This document shows, piece after piece, positions 51,207 to 60,188 of a stretch of 64,000 bases of DNA (the stretch's first letter is position 1; every line of letters begins with the position of its first letter). Where the stretch lies: NCBI RefSeq assembly GCF_002305875.1, contig NZ_CP022098.1, positions 6,138,001 to 6,202,000 on the forward strand, written 5' to 3'. Position numbers and translations under genes: made by a program. The notes under the pieces were generated by a model. That model was not told where the DNA came from and did not search any database. It saw nothing but the letters and a program-made list of their open reading frames with translations. The stretch comes from Cystobacter fuscus. GTDB taxonomy: Bacteria > Myxococcota > Myxococcia > Myxococcales > Myxococcaceae.

Positions 51207-52820
51207 TCAGCTCGTCGAGGGCCGCAGATCCCGGCGGAGGATCTTCCCCACGTTGCTCTTGGGAAGCTCCGCGCGGAACTCGATGGACTTGGGCCGCTTG
51301 TAGCCGGTGAGCTGCTCGCGGCAGAAGTCGAGCAACTGGGGCTCGGTGAGGGCCGGGTCCTTCTTCACCACGAAGAGCTTCACCGCCTCGCCCGAGTGCG
51401 CGTCGGGCACGCCCACGGCCGCCACCTCCAGGACACCGGGGTGCGCGGCGACCACACCCTCCACCTCGTTGGGGTAGACGTTGAAGCCCGACACGAGGAT
51501 CATGTCCTTCTTGCGGTCCACGATGCGCAGGAAGCCGCGCTCGTCCTTGACGGCGATGTCGCCGGATTTGAGGAAGCCGTCGGGCGTCATGACCCGGGCC
51601 GTCTCGTCCGGGCGGTTCCAGTAGCCGGCCATCACCTGGGGGCCGCGGATGCACAGCTCCCCGGGCTCTCCGAGCGGCACGTCCTTTCCCTCGTCATCGC
51701 GCAGGGAGACCTCGGTGGAGGGCAGGGGCAGACCGATGCCACCGGAGTATTCCGTGTCGGTGAGCGGGTTGCAGGTCACTCCGGGGGAGGCCTCCGTCAG
51801 GCCGTAGCTCTCGAGGAGCGGAACGCCGGTCAGGGAGAACCACTTCTCCGCGACGACCCGCTGCGCCGCCGCGCCACCACAGGTGGTGATCAGCAGTTGG
51901 GACAGGTCGAGCTTGCCGAGGTCGGGGTGGTGGACGAGGGCGTTGAAGAAGGTGTTGACCCCCGGCAGGGCATGGATGGGCCGATGGGACAGGGTCTGGA
52001 TGAGGCCGGTGATGTCTCGCGGGTTGGGGATGAGGATGTTCATCGCGCCCACGTGCATGCCCAGCAGCGCGCAATTGTTGAGCGCGTAGATGTGGTAGAG
52101 CGGCAGCACGCAGACGAAGGTGAGCTGGCCCTGGCGCTTGTGCAGGACGGGCTGCAGCCAGGCCTCGGTCTGCAGCATGCTGGCGACCAGGTTGCGGTGC
52201 AGCAGCATGGCGCCCTTGACCACGCCGGTGGTGCCCCCCGTGTATTGGAGGAAGGCGATGTCGTCGGGTGACACGGTGATGGGGGCGAGCGGCAGCGTCT
52301 GGCCCTCGGCCAGCACGCGCTCGAACGGGATTGCCTGGGGCAGGGGAGAGGCGGTGCCCGGCGCGCCCGCGGCGACCGTCACCACGTGCTTCAAGGCGGT
52401 GTTCCCCAGGATCTTCTGGAGGGTGGGAGCGAAGGCTTCCAGGAGGAAGAGGGCCACGGCCCCGCTGTCCTTGAGCTGGTACTCCAGCTCGCGCGGGGTG
52501 TAGAGCGGGTTGACGTTCACCACGGTGCAGCCCGCGCGCAGGATGGCGGCGACACAGACCGGGTACTGAATCACGTTGGGCATCATGAGGGCCACGGCCG
52601 AGCCGCGCGCGAGTCCCCGGGCCTGCAACCACGCCCCCACCTGACGCGACAGGGCATCGAGCTCGCGGTAGGTGATGGACTGGCCCATGCACTCGAACGC
52701 CGGGCGATCGGCGTACGTGCGGAACGACTCGTCCATGAGGTGGGCCAGCGAGGCGTAGCGCGTGCCATCGATCTCGGTTGGAACGCCCGGGGGGTAGTAC
52801 TTGAGCCAGCTCTTCTCCAT
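51207..52820 (-). CDS. Long-chain fatty-acid-CoA ligase (FadD-like)
   Basis: A 537-residue adenylate-forming enzyme from ATG 52820 (GAGGCGAC upstream), matching E. coli FadD text: MEKSWLKYYPPGVPTEID, GLARGSAVALMMPN, VNVNPLYTPRELEYQLKDSG. Motifs: phosphate loop FLQYTGGTTGVVKGAML, ESYGLTEASP, KSGDIAVKDERGFLRIVDRKKDMI and the acyl-binding GFNVYPNEVE; the catalytic Lys is in PKSNVGKILRR. It activates fatty acids to acyl-CoA with ATP, for degradation or lipid use. It stands alone on its strand. Confidence 0.93.
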   Translation of the reverse strand: MEKSWLKYYPPGVPTEIDGTRYASLAHLMDESFRTYADRPAFECMGQSITYRELDALSRQVGAWLQARGLARGSAVALMMPNVIQYPVCVAAILRAGCTVVNVNPLYTPRELEYQLKDSGAVALFLLEAFAPTLQKILGNTALKHVVTVAAGAPGTASPLPQAIPFERVLAEGQTLPLAPITVSPDDIAFLQYTGGTTGVVKGAMLLHRNLVASMLQTEAWLQPVLHKRQGQLTFVCVLPLYHIYALNNCALLGMHVGAMNILIPNPRDITGLIQTLSHRPIHALPGVNTFFNALVHHPDLGKLDLSQLLITTCGGAAAQRVVAEKWFSLTGVPLLESYGLTEASPGVTCNPLTDTEYSGGIGLPLPSTEVSLRDDEGKDVPLGEPGELCIRGPQVMAGYWNRPDETARVMTPDGFLKSGDIAVKDERGFLRIVDRKKDMILVSGFNVYPNEVEGVVAAHPGVLEVAAVGVPDAHSGEAVKLFVVKKDPALTEPQLLDFCREQLTGYKRPKSIEFRAELPKSNVGKILRRDLRPSTS

Positions 52821-52931
52821 GCGTGTCGCCTCGTCGGTCCAGGGTGCTGGCCCCGGATGATAGCCGTGCCCGGCCACCTCGGTGGACTTGTTGCATGGAC
52901 TGACGGCTGAAGAGGCTCGGCTCCTGCACCG

Positions 52932-53768
52932 TCACGCGAGGTCGGTGGAGGCCGCGAAGTCCTTCTGGGGCTCGATGTCCGCCAGGCGCTCCTTGAGCGC
53001 CTTCACGAGCGCCGCGTATGCGTCGCCGCCGAGGACCAGGCGCCTGGGCGCGGGATGTTGATCGACACTCGCGATCATCCGCTGGGCCATCCTGGCGGCA
53101 TCGCCCTGGGGAAGGCGCGACGTGTCCTCGAGGAGCGCGTGAACCCTGCCCACGGGCGTGCTCTCGTAGACGGCCATCTTCGCGCCGACCTTCGCGCTCC
53201 CGAAGCGGAACTTCGTTCGTGCGCCGCCCGGCTCGACGATCGTGACGCCGATGTTGAACGGCGCGAGCTCCTGCATCATCGACTCGACGAAGCCCTCGAT
53301 GCCCCACTTGCTCGCGTGGTAGAGCGACCCCCCGGCGCCAGCCGCCTGTCCGCCGTACGTCGAGACCTGGAGGATTCGCCCACCTCCCTGTGCGCGCAGG
53401 TGCGGAGTGGCGGCGCGAATGACCTGGATCGAGCCGAGCAGGTTGGTGTTGAGCTGGTGGACGATCTGCTCATCCGTGAGCGCCTCGGCGGCGCCAAAGA
53501 GGCCGTAGCCGGCGTTGTTGACGACCACGTCCACCCGCCCGAGCTCGGCGAACGCCCGGTTCACCACCTGCTTGATGGCCGGCGTATCGGTGACGTCGAG
53601 GTGCGCGAGCCAGAGGCGTTCGCCATGGCGCGCCTCGAGGTCGTTCATCGCGTCCAGCTTGCGAACGGTGCCCGCGACGCGGTCGCCGCGCGTCAGGAGC
53701 TGCTCCGTCATGTGGCGGCCGAAACCACTGCCCACACCCGTGATGAACCAGGTTCTCTGTCGTGTCAT
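52932..53768 (-). CDS. Short-chain dehydrogenase/reductase, LysR-linked
   Basis: A 278-residue SDR from ATG 53768 (AAGGAC upstream). ITGVGSGFGRHMTEQLL is the cofactor motif, VVNNAGYGLFG, Ser in QVSTYGGQAAG and Tyr-Lys in YHASKWGIEGF. The group resembles the oxidoreductases of the DltE/CR-SDR type with a VEPGGARTKF segment. It is divergent from a LysR gene, with 96 bases between, the usual layout of a LysR target. Confidence 0.9.
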   Translation of the reverse strand: MTRQRTWFITGVGSGFGRHMTEQLLTRGDRVAGTVRKLDAMNDLEARHGERLWLAHLDVTDTPAIKQVVNRAFAELGRVDVVVNNAGYGLFGAAEALTDEQIVHQLNTNLLGSIQVIRAATPHLRAQGGGRILQVSTYGGQAAGAGGSLYHASKWGIEGFVESMMQELAPFNIGVTIVEPGGARTKFRFGSAKVGAKMAVYESTPVGRVHALLEDTSRLPQGDAARMAQRMIASVDQHPAPRRLVLGGDAYAALVKALKERLADIEPQKDFAASTDLA

Positions 53769-53796
53769 GGCCAGGTCCTTGTGGTGCTGCGAGGTA

Positions 53797-53817
53797 GATG
53801 CGGCCATCTTTCGCATC
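53797..53817. promoter_or_regulatory. Inverted repeat in the SDR-lysR divergent region
   Basis: GATGCG-N9-CGCATC, 29 bases before the SDR start and 48 before lysR. Size and place fit a LysR-type recognition site. Confidence 0.4.
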
Positions 53818-53864
53818 CAGGGGAGACATGGACAATTCCCCTCGGTGGAGACACACTGGAACGC

Positions 53865-54767
53865 ATGCCGTACCAATCGGAACATGCGCTCGAGGAGCTC
53901 CGGGCCTTCGTCGCGGTGGTCGAGGCCCAGGGGTTCAGCGCCGCCGCGCGGGCGACGCGGGGGAGGAAGGCGACGCTCAGCAAGCGCGTCCAGGAGCTCG
54001 AGGCGCGCCTCGGCGTGCCGCTGCTCGTGCGGACCACGCGCTCGCTGCGACTGACCGACGAGGGCCGCGCCTATTTCGAGCATGCGTCGCGCGCACTCGC
54101 CTCGGTGCGGGACGCCGAGGCCGTGGTCCTCTCCGCGAAGGCCGAGCCGCGCGGCGTCTTGCGTGTCACGACCTCGGCGGCGCTGGCGGCCCTGGTGATG
54201 GACAGCGTCGTGGCGACCTACCTCGCCAGGCATGCGCAGGTGCGCGTCGAGCTCCACGTGTCGGAGCATCGAGGAGATCTCGTCCGCGAAGGCTTCGATC
54301 TCGCCGTGTGGGCGGGCTCGCTCGAGGACTCATCGCTCATCGCGCGAAGGCTCGGCGTCGCCGACGGGGGTTACTACGCCAGCCCGCGCTATCTCGCGCG
54401 GAGACCCGAGCCGAAGTCGCCAGAAGAACTCTCGGCGCACGACACGATCGCGGTCCCCAAGGGCGATGCGCCGATGGACTGGGCCTTCGTCGTCGCGGGA
54501 AGGCCAAGGCGGGTCACGTTGCGCCCCCGCCTGGTGGTGTCCGACCTGGCGCTCGCGGCGCGGGCCGCGGCCGCGGGGATGGGGATCGTCCGTGCTCCGT
54601 CCTCGGTCGTGGAGCCGTATCTCGCGAAGAAGCAGCTCGTGGCCATCCTGCGAGAGTCGACACCGCCTGGGCTCGAGGTGCATGCCGTCTTTCCCGTCGG
54701 TGGTGCACTCGTGCCCAAGACGCGCGTGTTCGTGGAGCTGCTTCAGGCGTGGTTCGAGCGCGAGTAG
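53865..54767 (+). CDS. LysR-family transcriptional regulator
   Basis: A 300-residue protein from ATG 53865. The N-terminal winged helix reads LEELRAFVAVVEAQGFSAAARATRGRKATLSKRVQELEARLGVPLLVRTTRSLRLTDEG. The effector domain follows (RGVLRVTTSAALAALVMDSVV, DLVREGFDLAVWAGSLEDSSLIARRL), with the short tail of LysR regulators such as those for SDRs. It probably controls the divergent SDR at 52932 and itself. Confidence 0.92.
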   Translation: MPYQSEHALEELRAFVAVVEAQGFSAAARATRGRKATLSKRVQELEARLGVPLLVRTTRSLRLTDEGRAYFEHASRALASVRDAEAVVLSAKAEPRGVLRVTTSAALAALVMDSVVATYLARHAQVRVELHVSEHRGDLVREGFDLAVWAGSLEDSSLIARRLGVADGGYYASPRYLARRPEPKSPEELSAHDTIAVPKGDAPMDWAFVVAGRPRRVTLRPRLVVSDLALAARAAAAGMGIVRAPSSVVEPYLAKKQLVAILRESTPPGLEVHAVFPVGGALVPKTRVFVELLQAWFERE

Positions 54768-54806
54768 CAGTGAGAAAAACGAACCCACGGTGTCTGTCGT
54801 GCGGAT

Positions 54807-55835
54807 TTGGCCGGTAATAGACGGCGCACAGGACACCTGGGCCGATGGCCAGCTCCCCCTCCTTCCTGCTCCATTCCTGCTCCATCACCCGCCTTCGACA
54901 ACGAGGCCCCGCTCATTGATTTCCTGGAGGCTTCCTCCACCTCCGTGCCCGCTGGCGGCTCTCTTCACCTGGTGGCCTCGGCCCATGATCCCAACCCGGG
55001 CGACATCCTCTCCCATGACTGGACGGCCACCGCGGGCTCCTTCTCCTCACCCTCCGAGGCCTCCACTTCGTGGACGGCTCCTGCCTCCGCCGGCGTTCAG
55101 TCCCTCACCCTCACCGTGACGGACTCCCGTGGCCTGTCCTCTCGCGTTGTCCTGACCATCCAGGTCTCCCTCAACGGCGGAACGGGAGAGGCTCAGCTTT
55201 CCATCGCCTTCAACAGCTCTCCTCGGGTGGCCTCCCTCACGGCCTCTCCCACGCGGATTCCCGTCGGGCAGACGACCTCTGTCTCCATCTCCGCCTCCGA
55301 CCCGGATGGCGACAGCCTCTCCTACGCGTGGAGCGCCTCCTGCGCCGGCTCCTGGACCAACGCCTCCTCCAGCTCCGCTCGATTCACCCCCTCGCTCCTG
55401 CCCGCCGGCGCCTGCAACAACTGCCGCCTGACGGTCCTGGTCTCGGACGGACACGGCGGGCTGAACACCGGAACCGTCGCCCTGTGCATCAGCAACACGC
55501 CGCCTTCCCCTTCGTTCCCTCCCGAGATCCTCCGGACCTACCGATCCTCGGACTCCGCCACCCCGGGCCAGGTGCTCACCTATGAAGTGGTTGCCAGCGA
55601 TCCGCAGGGCTCTGACCTCTCCTTCTACTGGGAGGCCTCGACAGGCGTGCTGGACCCGCCGAGCCGCGATGCCTTCCGCAGCCGCGTCACCTGGACAGCC
55701 CCCTCCTGTGTCAGCGACGGCACGCCCCCTTCCATCACGGCGGTGCTGCTGCACGACGGCAAAGTCCTCATCGCGGGAGGACATGTCGTCGATGGCGATA
55801 TTCAACTCGCGGCGGCGGAGCTGTTCACGCCCTGA
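54807..55835 (+). pseudogene. Chimeric remnant of PKD-type and kelch surface proteins
   Basis: The frame lacks a proper start or signal peptide. It shows three PKD/Ig-like modules typical of myxobacterial kelch proteins (STSVPAGGSLHLVASAHDPN, PTRIPVGQTTSVSISASDPDGDSLSYAW, PGQVLTYEVVASDPQGSDLSFYW). Directly after WTAPSCVSDGTPPSITA, in the middle of a domain, it jumps to VLLHDGKVLIAGGHV...AAAELFTP, the last kelch half-repeat. A deletion has joined an N-truncated PKD part to a kelch end, so the gene is probably dead. Confidence 0.6.
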
Positions 55836-55921
55836 AGATGGCTCTTTTCCATATATTGGCCCCATGGGAGCGGAACGCCGGAGCTGTGCCCATCGGCGTG
55901 TCCACGCCCAGGAGCTCCGCC

Positions 55922-56791
55922 ATGCTCGCCCTCCCGCTCCTCGTCCTCCTCGCCGCGGTGCCCGCACCGTCCTCCCTCCGGGAGGCACTCCAGGAGCGCA
56001 TCTCCCAGGTGAAGGGCGCGTCCGTGGCGGTCGCCTACCAACGCCTCGGGGGCTCCCCGGACTCCCTCTACCTGGAGGCGGATCGCTCCTTCCACGCCGC
56101 CAGCACCATGAAGGTGCCGGTGATGCTCGAGGTCTTCCGCCAGGTGGACGCCGGCACCCTGTCCCTGGAGGAGCCCGTGACACTCACCCGCCAGTTCGCC
56201 TCCATCGTGGACGGCTCGCCCTATGAGCTCGACGCGAAGGACGACGAGGACGCCGCCCTCCACGAGCGACTCGGACAACCCGTGCCGCTGCGCGAGCTGG
56301 TGGAGCGGATGATCACCCGCTCGAGCAACCTGGCCACCAACCTGGTCCTCTCCCGGGTGGACGCCCGGCGCGTGACGAAGACCCTGCGCGCCCTGGGGGC
56401 CCGGCGGATGACCGTCCTGCGCGGCGTGGAGGACGGCAAGGCCCACGCCCGGGGTCTGAACAACACCGCGACGGCGCGGGATCTCGCCTCGCTGTTGTCC
56501 GCCCTCGAGCAGGGCAGGGCGGCCACTCCGGCCTCCACCCGCGCCATGCGCTCCATCCTCCTGGCCCAGGAACTCAATCGGGAGATTCCCGCCGGACTCC
56601 CGCCGGGCACACCCGTGGCGCACAAGACCGGGCAGATCTCCGGCGTCCTCCACGATGCCGCCATCGTCTACCCCCCGGGCCATCCCGCCTACGTCCTCGT
56701 GGTGCTCACCCGCGGCATCCCCGATGAGGCGGTGGCGCGCTCGCTCATCGTGGAGCTTTCCCGCCAGGTGTACGCGCACGCGACGCGTTGA
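55922..56791 (+). CDS. Class A beta-lactamase-like serine hydrolase
   Basis: A 289-residue exported protein from ATG 55922 (AGGAGCTCC upstream) with signal peptide LALPLLVLLAAVPAP. The three class A motifs are in order: SxxK in ASTMKVPVM (about 66), SxN in RSSNLATNLVL (about 137) and KTG in AHKTGQISGVLHD (about 238). A Glu corresponding to Glu166 of TEM-type enzymes is not obvious in the omega region, so penicillin hydrolysis is uncertain. It may act on cell wall peptides or another amide. No linked regulator. Confidence 0.85.
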   Translation: MLALPLLVLLAAVPAPSSLREALQERISQVKGASVAVAYQRLGGSPDSLYLEADRSFHAASTMKVPVMLEVFRQVDAGTLSLEEPVTLTRQFASIVDGSPYELDAKDDEDAALHERLGQPVPLRELVERMITRSSNLATNLVLSRVDARRVTKTLRALGARRMTVLRGVEDGKAHARGLNNTATARDLASLLSALEQGRAATPASTRAMRSILLAQELNREIPAGLPPGTPVAHKTGQISGVLHDAAIVYPPGHPAYVLVVLTRGIPDEAVARSLIVELSRQVYAHATR

Positions 56792-56821
56792 CACCCCTCG
56801 CCGGACGCGGTCGCCGGAGGG

Positions 56822-57009
56822 TGAACGGTCCGTACAAGGGCGCATTGGGTCTCCATGGCTCGTTGTTCGGCTCGGTGACCGGGACGACCACGAGCTCCGT
56901 CTCGATGGTGGGCGTGCGTTACTTCGTCTCGGACGCGGTCCCGGAGGCCGACACCTTCGCCCTGGCGACGGTCCGTCCGGGACTCGGCGTGACGCTCTAC
57001 ACCCCCTGA
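56822..57009 (+). pseudogene. C-terminal fragment of an unknown protein
   Basis: About 62 codons, VNGPYKGALGLHGSLFGSV...MVGVRYFVSDAVPEADTFALATVRPGLGVTLYTP, end at a TGA at 57009. The regular hydrophobic pattern suggests a real protein end, but there is no ribosome site and the frame runs out upstream in the hydrolase's last codons. The 220-base gap here holds nothing else visible. Confidence 0.3.
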
Positions 57010-57010
57010 C

Positions 57011-58303
57011 TCAGGGCGTCGCGGCCGTGGTGAAGGTGCGGGTCTCGGAAGTGCTGACGGAGATGTCCCCCGTGCCCTGCTCGAGGGGGTTGCCATGCTC
57101 CACCAGTCCGATCAGGGCATCCATGGAGGCCGCGGGGCCAAAGCCCTGGATCTTCCAGGTGAACTCGGTATTGGCGGGCAGGTCCATGCCGAACGCGCTC
57201 AGGTCCGGCAGCGTGGTCTGGGTCCCGCTCGTGTAGAGGGTCACCGTGTAGGGCGTCTGGTTTTTGCTCTTGTCCTCCTGGAGCGTGAGCACATGCACGC
57301 CGCCCGCGAACGGCGACCAGGAGAACTCGGTGGTCCGCGTCACGTCCTTCGCCGCGTCCGCGGGCTGGGCCGGACGCGCGGACGCCTGGATCTCCACCGA
57401 GACGTTGGTGGTACCGGCGGTCAATCCCCGCTTGAAGAGCAGCGTACCCTCCGCTCCCTGTGCATCGCGTGGGATGGCGAACGCGAGAATCGAGAAGGTG
57501 GTCTGGGGAATCTGGGGCACCGCGTAGTCGAACGCGCCCGAGGAGGCGAACGCGAAGCCCAAGCTGAACTCGGAGCCCGGCTTGAAGGCGAGGCTCAAGG
57601 TGCTCAACGAGAGGGCGTATCCCTCCGGCACGATGTAGTTGCCCGCGAGCCTGGAGTTCGTCACGGGACTCAGGGCGATGTCCTGCGCGGGGAGCGTGGC
57701 GTCCTTGGAGACGGTCACGTTGTCGCGCTGTCCGAAGGCCAGATAGCGCGTGGGAAGAGAGCCGGGACTGCTGCTCTCCGATTGGAGGGCGTAGATCGTG
57801 CCCGTGGCCGAGGTGGCGCCGCTCCAGTCCACGTTCAGCGAGTAGGTCCCCGAGGGCTCCACGGAACCAGACATGTCGCCGCCCGTCGAAGCGAACAGCA
57901 GATTGGTCGTGGCGATGGCTGAAGACGGCTGTTCACCGGTGACGGTCCCTTCCACGGTGGCCTCGTGTTCGGGGTCGGGTTGCGCGGCATCCGTGTCGAG
58001 TTCGAGGGGGACCGTGAGGGTCTCGAGCGTCAGCCCCATGAAGACGGTCGCGACCCGGCGCTCCTTGTCGGCCACGATGACATCGTAGGGAGGCGTCACG
58101 CCCGAGATGCTGAAGGCGCCGGAGCCGTCCACGGCCACCGGCTGTCTGCCATTGCCCGGAATGAGGATCGAGGCCTTCGAGACGGCCTGGAGCGAGTCGC
58201 CGAACACCTTTCCCGTGACGGTGATGGGAGCAGGGGGGTTGTCACCGCACGCGGACAGCACCAGCGCGGCACAGCAACTCCAGACCAAGGATGCGTTCTT
58301 CAT
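57011..58303 (-). CDS. Lipoprotein with carboxypeptidase-regulatory-like domain
   Basis: A 430-residue protein from ATG 58303 (GGGAGAACACC upstream) with leader SCCAALVLSAC. Residues 27-100 resemble a carboxypeptidase regulatory-like Ig domain (ITVTGKVFGDSLQAVSKASILIPG...DGSGAFSISGVTPPYDVIVAD). The rest is beta-rich, with VTRTTEFSWSPFAGGVHVLTLQEDKSK and PANTEFTWKIQGFGPAASMDALI, a pattern seen in myxobacterial surface lipoproteins. Function unknown. Confidence 0.75.
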   Translation of the reverse strand: MKNASLVWSCCAALVLSACGDNPPAPITVTGKVFGDSLQAVSKASILIPGNGRQPVAVDGSGAFSISGVTPPYDVIVADKERRVATVFMGLTLETLTVPLELDTDAAQPDPEHEATVEGTVTGEQPSSAIATTNLLFASTGGDMSGSVEPSGTYSLNVDWSGATSATGTIYALQSESSSPGSLPTRYLAFGQRDNVTVSKDATLPAQDIALSPVTNSRLAGNYIVPEGYALSLSTLSLAFKPGSEFSLGFAFASSGAFDYAVPQIPQTTFSILAFAIPRDAQGAEGTLLFKRGLTAGTTNVSVEIQASARPAQPADAAKDVTRTTEFSWSPFAGGVHVLTLQEDKSKNQTPYTVTLYTSGTQTTLPDLSAFGMDLPANTEFTWKIQGFGPAASMDALIGLVEHGNPLEQGTGDISVSTSETRTFTTAATP

Positions 58304-58370
58304 CGAGGGTGTTCTCCCTGGGGTGTAGTGGACAGGCACGGGGATTGACAGCCGCGCCTGGACGAGGATG

Positions 58371-58394
58371 GGGCTGATTTATTCAGCCCTTTTT
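58371..58394 (+). terminator. Intrinsic-terminator-like hairpin before the glycosyltransferase
   Basis: GGGCTGA-TTTAT-TCAGCCC followed by TTTTT is a textbook rho-independent terminator on the plus strand. It ends 15 bases before ATG 58409. No plus-strand gene ends upstream, so it may stop antisense read-through or act as a leader attenuator. TATACG (58398-58403) after it could be the -10 of a leaderless glycosyltransferase transcript. Confidence 0.6.
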
Positions 58395-58408
58395 CACTAT
58401 ACGCGAAC

Positions 58409-59443
58409 ATGGTCTATCTGCGTGTGATGTCGCCTCCGGTCGTCACCGTCCTCCTGCCCGCCCGAAACGCCGAGCGCACCGTGGCCCGCGCGGTGACGAG
58501 CCTCCTGGATGGCACGCTGCGCGACCTCCGGGTGTTGGCGGTGGACGACGGCTCGACGGATGGGACGCGCGGCGTACTCGAGGACCTGGCGGCGCGTGAC
58601 GCCCGGGTGGAAGTGTTGGAGGGGGCAGGGCGCGGACTGGTGGCGGCGCTCAACCTCGCGCTCGCGCGGGCCATCTCGCCTTACGTGGCGCGCATGGACG
58701 CGGATGACGAGTCGCTGCCCCGGCGTCTGGAGGCGAGTGTCGCGGCCCTGGAGGCGGATCCGAGTCTGGGTGGCGTGGGCACCGGCGTGGAGCTCTTCCG
58801 CGAGGATCAGCCGGTGAGCCCCTCGATGAGGGACTACGCGGCGTGGCTCAACGGACTCGACTCGCCCGAGCGGTTGCACCGCGAGCGCTTCGTGGAGAGT
58901 CCCATCTGCCATCCCTCGGTGTGCCTGCGGCGGGAGGCGGTGGTGGCCGCGGGAGGGTGGGCGCACGGGGACTTCCCGGAGGACTACGAGCTGTGGCTGC
59001 GGCTCATCGATCGGGGCCACGGGATGTACAACCTGCCCGAGGTGCTGTTTCGCTGGCGGGACAGCGCGGAGCGGCTGACGCGCACGGATCCGAGGTACGC
59101 GCACAAGCGCTTCATCTGGGTGAAGGCGCGCTACCTGACGCGCAGCCGCGAGGTGGCGGGGCGTTCGTTGACGGTGTGGGGCACGGGCCCGGGAGGGCTC
59201 CTGCTCACGCGCTTCCTGCTCGCCGAGGGTGCCCGGGTGACGCGCTTCATCGACGTGCACCCGCGCAAGGTGGGCACGCGCATCCACGGGATTCCGGTGG
59301 AGCGGCCCGAGTCCCTGGGAGCGCCACCGGAGGACACGCACCTCATCGCGGCGGTGGGCGTGCGCGGCATCCGCGAGGAGATCCGCGCCACCCTCGGCGC
59401 GCTCGGCTGGAGCGAGGGCGTGCACTTCACCTGCGCGGCATGA
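58409..59443 (+). CDS. Family 2 glycosyltransferase with C-terminal Rossmann-like domain
   Basis: A 344-residue protein (ATG 58409; 58427 also possible; no clear ribosome site). The GT-A domain has VTVLLPARNAERTVARAV, LAVDDGSTDGT, and the DxD-type YVARMDADDE, then a FPEDYELWLRLI acceptor segment. From about 245 a second small domain reads SLTVWGTGPGGLLLTRFLL...VTRFIDVHPRKVGTRIHGIPVE, a nucleotide-binding Rossmann-like motif. It may make a surface polysaccharide. Its TGA overlaps the ATG of the following immunity-like gene. Confidence 0.85.
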   Translation: MVYLRVMSPPVVTVLLPARNAERTVARAVTSLLDGTLRDLRVLAVDDGSTDGTRGVLEDLAARDARVEVLEGAGRGLVAALNLALARAISPYVARMDADDESLPRRLEASVAALEADPSLGGVGTGVELFREDQPVSPSMRDYAAWLNGLDSPERLHRERFVESPICHPSVCLRREAVVAAGGWAHGDFPEDYELWLRLIDRGHGMYNLPEVLFRWRDSAERLTRTDPRYAHKRFIWVKARYLTRSREVAGRSLTVWGTGPGGLLLTRFLLAEGARVTRFIDVHPRKVGTRIHGIPVERPESLGAPPEDTHLIAAVGVRGIREEIRATLGALGWSEGVHFTCAA

Positions 59444-60168
59444 TCGAACACATGAACGGACTACTGCTGGAGGACCGTTGGGCGCCTGTCACGTCGGAGA
59501 TGGGATTCCTGGAGACCGATGCGGAGCACGCCGCGCGCGCCTTCGCGGCGTGGCATGCAGGGCTGCTCGCACCGCGCGGCATCACCGTGGAGGTGCGTCC
59601 GGTATCAGGCCCCCTGGAGCAGGCCCTCTCCACGCTGCTGCCCATCACCACTCCAGAGGTGCAACGGCAACTCTTCATGCCGACACGCAGCCCCTGGACG
59701 GCGTATATCGAGAACGGGTGGGGGGGAACCGATGCCGCGAGCGCCATGTCCTACATGGCCCAGACGTTGGGCTGTCGGGGTCTGCGTGTGGTCGCCGTGC
59801 CCAACACCATTCGGAAGGACAAGGGCCGCTTTGGTGCCGTGATGCTCACGATGTACGGCCTGCATCGGACGGAGTGGCTCAACTACGTGCGAGTCGTCAG
59901 CGCGTCCAATGATGGGGGCCACTGGGTCTTCGACCAGTCCGGTGAGCCCTTTCCCTTCGAGAAGGTGGAGCAGTATCAGGCCCGCCGGGTGAAGGACCGG
60001 TTCACCTTCGACATGCTCAAGGAGTACCTGCGTCACCTGGGGCTGTCGCCCTTCGAGGAGGACTTCTACCTGCCGGAGGGCACCCCCGCCTGGCTGGTGG
60101 AGAGGAAGGGGCCGGTCCTTCCCTCCCACGCGGAGTTCACCCTTGCCCAGGCCCGGGAGGAGTTCTGA
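59440..60168 (+). CDS. Candidate immunity protein (copy 2)
   Basis: A 242-residue homologue of 27627-28355, the same length and motif order (GLLLEDRWAPVTSEMGFLETD, TRSPWTAYIENGWGGTD, EWLNYVRVVSASNDGG, QSGEPFPFEKVE). It starts inside the stop of the glycosyltransferase (ATGA) and is followed by the toxin copy after 20 bases. It therefore precedes rather than follows its toxin. Its last 230 bases differ from those of 61418-62155 at only five positions. Confidence 0.7.
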   Translation: MIEHMNGLLLEDRWAPVTSEMGFLETDAEHAARAFAAWHAGLLAPRGITVEVRPVSGPLEQALSTLLPITTPEVQRQLFMPTRSPWTAYIENGWGGTDAASAMSYMAQTLGCRGLRVVAVPNTIRKDKGRFGAVMLTMYGLHRTEWLNYVRVVSASNDGGHWVFDQSGEPFPFEKVEQYQARRVKDRFTFDMLKEYLRHLGLSPFEEDFYLPEGTPAWLVERKGPVLPSHAEFTLAQAREEF

Positions 60169-60188
60169 CGAACACTGGTCATTCCAGA

